In this document: one piece after another, positions 62,511 through 64,000 of the stretch | How the letters are laid out: the number at the start of each line of letters is the position of its first letter | Position numbering within the stretch: position 1 is the first letter of the stretch | Program-made: the position numbers and the translations under genes | From: CAZEHS01 sp964649745 | GTDB lineage: Bacteria; Bacillota; Clostridia; Peptostreptococcales; Acidaminobacteraceae | DNA: 64,000 bases | Direction: 5' to 3' | Assembly (NCBI GenBank): GCA_964649745.1 | Contig: CAZYQI010000003.1 | Location: 1-64,000 of the forward strand | The notes under the pieces: model-generated | What the model saw: the letters and a program-made list of their open reading frames with translations, nothing else | Told to the model about the DNA's origin: nothing | Database searches by the model: none

Positions 62511-62615
62511 CTTAATTGTCCCCCCTGCAGTTTTTATCGTATGCCTGCTTTTCTGCATTATACCACACCCACAATTATAACACCGTATCCGGCTGACTGG
62601 GAAAACCCTCCGTTC

Positions 62616-62975
62616 TTAACCTTCCAGTATCGCCTTTTGTGCCTTCTTGCTCAAGGAACCAAAAATCAGACCGTAGGATTCGTCCATCATCTGCTTTACA
62701 ACTTCCTCCGGCACATCTCCCTCCAGATAGACCGAGTTCCAGTGTTCTTTATTCATGTAATATCCGGGGATAATGTCGGAATGGCTTTTTCTTAAAAGTT
62801 CTCCAAAAGCCGGTTCGCACTTAAGGGTCAGGATGGGTCGATGTTCCTTATCCGTGCCCCACATGGCGAACATCTTGTCGCCGATCATATAACGGTCTAC
62901 TCCCCATTCCGCTTTGAATTCCTTGACAGCACCCTTTTTTGAAAGCAGGTGTGCGTCCATCCAATCTGTTTTCAT
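62616..62975 (-). CDS. MmcQ/YjbR-family protein
   Basis: 119 residues, the normal size of the YjbR double-wing family (KMFAMWGTDKEHRPILTLKC, YYMNKEHWNSVYL). DNA-binding is suspected for the family but unproven. Confidence 0.88.
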   Translation of the reverse strand: MKTDWMDAHLLSKKGAVKEFKAEWGVDRYMIGDKMFAMWGTDKEHRPILTLKCEPAFGELLRKSHSDIIPGYYMNKEHWNSVYLEGDVPEEVVKQMMDESYGLIFGSLSKKAQKAILEG

Positions 62976-63013
62976 AATTTTCCTCCGTCCTTTTCAGTTT
63001 ACCTCAGGTTCCT

Positions 63014-63448
63014 TTACAGGTTCTTTTTCAGATAATAGCGTGAAATACCGTCCGTATAGCCGTCGAGAACGCCGAACACCTCATACCCGTTTTTTTTGTA
63101 AAACTCCGGCGCCTGAAAGCTGAAGGTATCCAGATGAATAAGGCTGCACCCCTTTTGTCGTACAATTTCTTCCACCTGTTGCATCAGTTTATTGCCATAG
63201 CCAAATTTGCGGTAGCGTTCATCCACCCACAGGATGTTCAGCGCATAGCAATACCGGTACATAACTCCCAGCAGGCCCCCAATGGTCTCACCGGCATCAT
63301 TTTTAAGGATTAGGTTGATATGTTCCGAAATAGGTTCCTGAACAGGGGGCGCCATTTTCAAATTGAAATCACGAAGGCTTCCGTTGATAAATTGGATATC
63401 CTCATTTGTTTCGTCGTGATTGATTAGCACGTGGACCATTTCGTTCAT
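63014..63448 (-). CDS. GNAT-family N-acetyltransferase
   Basis: About 144 residues with the acetyl-CoA loop VDERYRKFGYGNKLMQQVE. ATG at 63448 overlaps the ArsC-like stop (ATGA), with GGAGGG 10 bases upstream. Acceptor unknown. Confidence 0.85.
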   Translation of the reverse strand: MNEMVHVLINHDETNEDIQFINGSLRDFNLKMAPPVQEPISEHINLILKNDAGETIGGLLGVMYRYCYALNILWVDERYRKFGYGNKLMQQVEEIVRQKGCSLIHLDTFSFQAPEFYKKNGYEVFGVLDGYTDGISRYYLKKNL

Positions 63449-63801
63449 TTCAGAACCGCCCTCCATTCTTTTTCGTGAAAGCCCACCAGCACCGTTTCGT
63501 CATCCGCCAAAATGGGCCGTTTCACCAGCATTCCATTGGTTGCCAGAAGGTTCAGCTGTTCAGCCTCTGTCATATCCGGCAGTTGGTCTTTAAGATTCAG
63601 TTCCTTATAAAGCAACCCACTGGTATTGAAAAACTTCTTCAATGGCAGTTCGCTAAGGGCCCACCATTGCTCCAGTTCTTCCCGGGAAGGATTCTTTTCA
63701 ACCATATGCCGCATCTCATAGGGCACTTCGTTTTCATCCAGCCAAGCCTTGGCCTTCTGACAGGTGGTTCATTTGGGGTAGCATAAAAATGTTTTTTTCA
63801 T
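63445..63801 (-). CDS. ArsC/Spx-family protein with selenocysteine (TGA) at the active site
   Basis: 118 residues if TGA at 63769-63771 is read as selenocysteine: M-K-K-T-F-L-C-Y-P-K-U-T-T-C-Q-K-A-K, then an unbroken ArsC-like domain (NTSGLLYKELNLKDQ, GMLVKRPILADDETVLVGF). Homologues have Cys at this spot, the first Cys of the redox CxxC. The GAGAGGAG site precedes the ATG-ATG pair at 63801/63804. The sequence before the TGA is exactly the conserved family N-terminus, so a chance upstream frame is unlikely. ArsC-like selenoproteins are known. Confidence 0.88.
63741..63753 (-). promoter_or_regulatory. SECIS-like hairpin after the ArsC-like TGA
   Basis: GCCAAG-G-CTTGGC forms a short hairpin with its loop about 20 bases after the TGA. 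A weak outer stem (CCA/TGG) is possible. Confidence 0.35.
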
Positions 63802-63876
63802 CATCCGAACTCCTCTCATCGGGTTTCAGCAATCATTATATGTATATCTATGAATCAGTATATCAGAACCCCGTAA

Positions 63877-64000
63877 TCAACTGCACTTGCTTTCCGCTTT
63901 TTTTCTTCTGTCGAAAACAAGGCCCATTATCCCTAACGCCCCCATCAGCCCTATCAGCCAGCCCACATGAAAGCGCAAAAAAACATAGTGATCCAGAGTG
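63877..64000 (-). CDS. Membrane protein, C-terminal end (partial)
   Basis: The last 40 codons of a gene that continues past the right edge. A hydrophobic helix (VGWLIGLMGALGIMGLVF) is followed by a basic tail, RRKKAESKCS. Family unknown. Confidence 0.55.
   Translation of the reverse strand, partial: TLDHYVFLRFHVGWLIGLMGALGIMGLVFDRRKKAESKCS

Noticed and set aside
63445..63726. ArsC-like gene starting at ATG 63726
   Set aside because: It would lose the redox CxxC and about 25 conserved N-terminal residues that are present upstream in frame.
1..64000. CRISPR array, prophage or rRNA operon
   Set aside because: No regularly spaced repeats, phage structural genes or rRNA sequences were seen.

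Overview
The window looks like chromosome of an anaerobic, amino-acid-using member of the Clostridia (Bacillota). The left end has the conserved Gram-positive order comEC-holA, rpsT (opposite strand), lepA, hemW. Strong AGGAGG ribosome sites are the rule, GTG and TTG starts are common, and ferredoxin-linked 2-oxoacid oxidation, sigma-54 control and ureohydrolases are present. Two genes carry an in-frame TGA that appears to encode selenocysteine (an ArsC/Spx-like protein at the right end and a MarR regulator near 11 kb). If so, the organism makes selenoproteins.

Layout. 0-7.3 kb: housekeeping (hemW, lepA, rpsT, holA, comEC) with dispersed inverted repeats between genes. 7.4-11.1 kb: a compact lipoyl/thiol redox operon. 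It holds a MarR regulator with an in-frame TGA, an AhpD-like CxxC protein, a dihydrolipoyl dehydrogenase with its own lipoyl domain, and a lipoate ligase. A 7-bp inverted repeat lies over the -10 box between the regulator and the enzymes. 11.1-20.5 kb: two ureohydrolase loci. The first has a RocR-like sigma-54 activator, a near-consensus -24/-12 promoter and a perfect palindrome. The second has an unusual Nramp-family transporter, a ureohydrolase and a divergent IclR regulator with duplicated operators. Gene remnants (Fic, LytTR fusion, STAS, beta-lactamase) lie between and after these loci. 21.4-27.1 kb: a V4R-domain protein plus class III cyclase, then a TauABC/SsuABC-like importer operon led by a DUF169 gene.

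27.4-49.3 kb is an accessory region: a large SF1 helicase-nuclease, a cut-down DUF1016 nuclease gene, a korAB-type oxidoreductase pair, REP-associated (RAYT) transposase copies with their palindromes, and a type I restriction-modification locus with an additional half-size specificity gene and a YgjP-type metallopeptidase. It also holds a two-gene CBASS anti-phage system (CD-NTase plus patatin phospholipase), an HD phosphohydrolase and a HepT/MntA toxin-antitoxin pair whose toxin is frameshifted. Two 97-bp direct repeats begin with the 3' end of the tRNA-Thr(CGT) at 49.3 kb and bracket most of this, so the block was probably gained at that tRNA gene.

49.4-64 kb returns to core functions: a spermidine/putrescine importer (potABCD), a 55-residue small protein behind a consensus promoter, a lytic transglycosylase, queH with a G3E GTPase, adenosine deaminase, a leucine-rich-repeat lipoprotein, a radical SAM protein, a PrsA-type foldase, and a short run of small genes that includes the selenocysteine ArsC-like gene. 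No rRNA, CRISPR array, prophage or integrase was seen.
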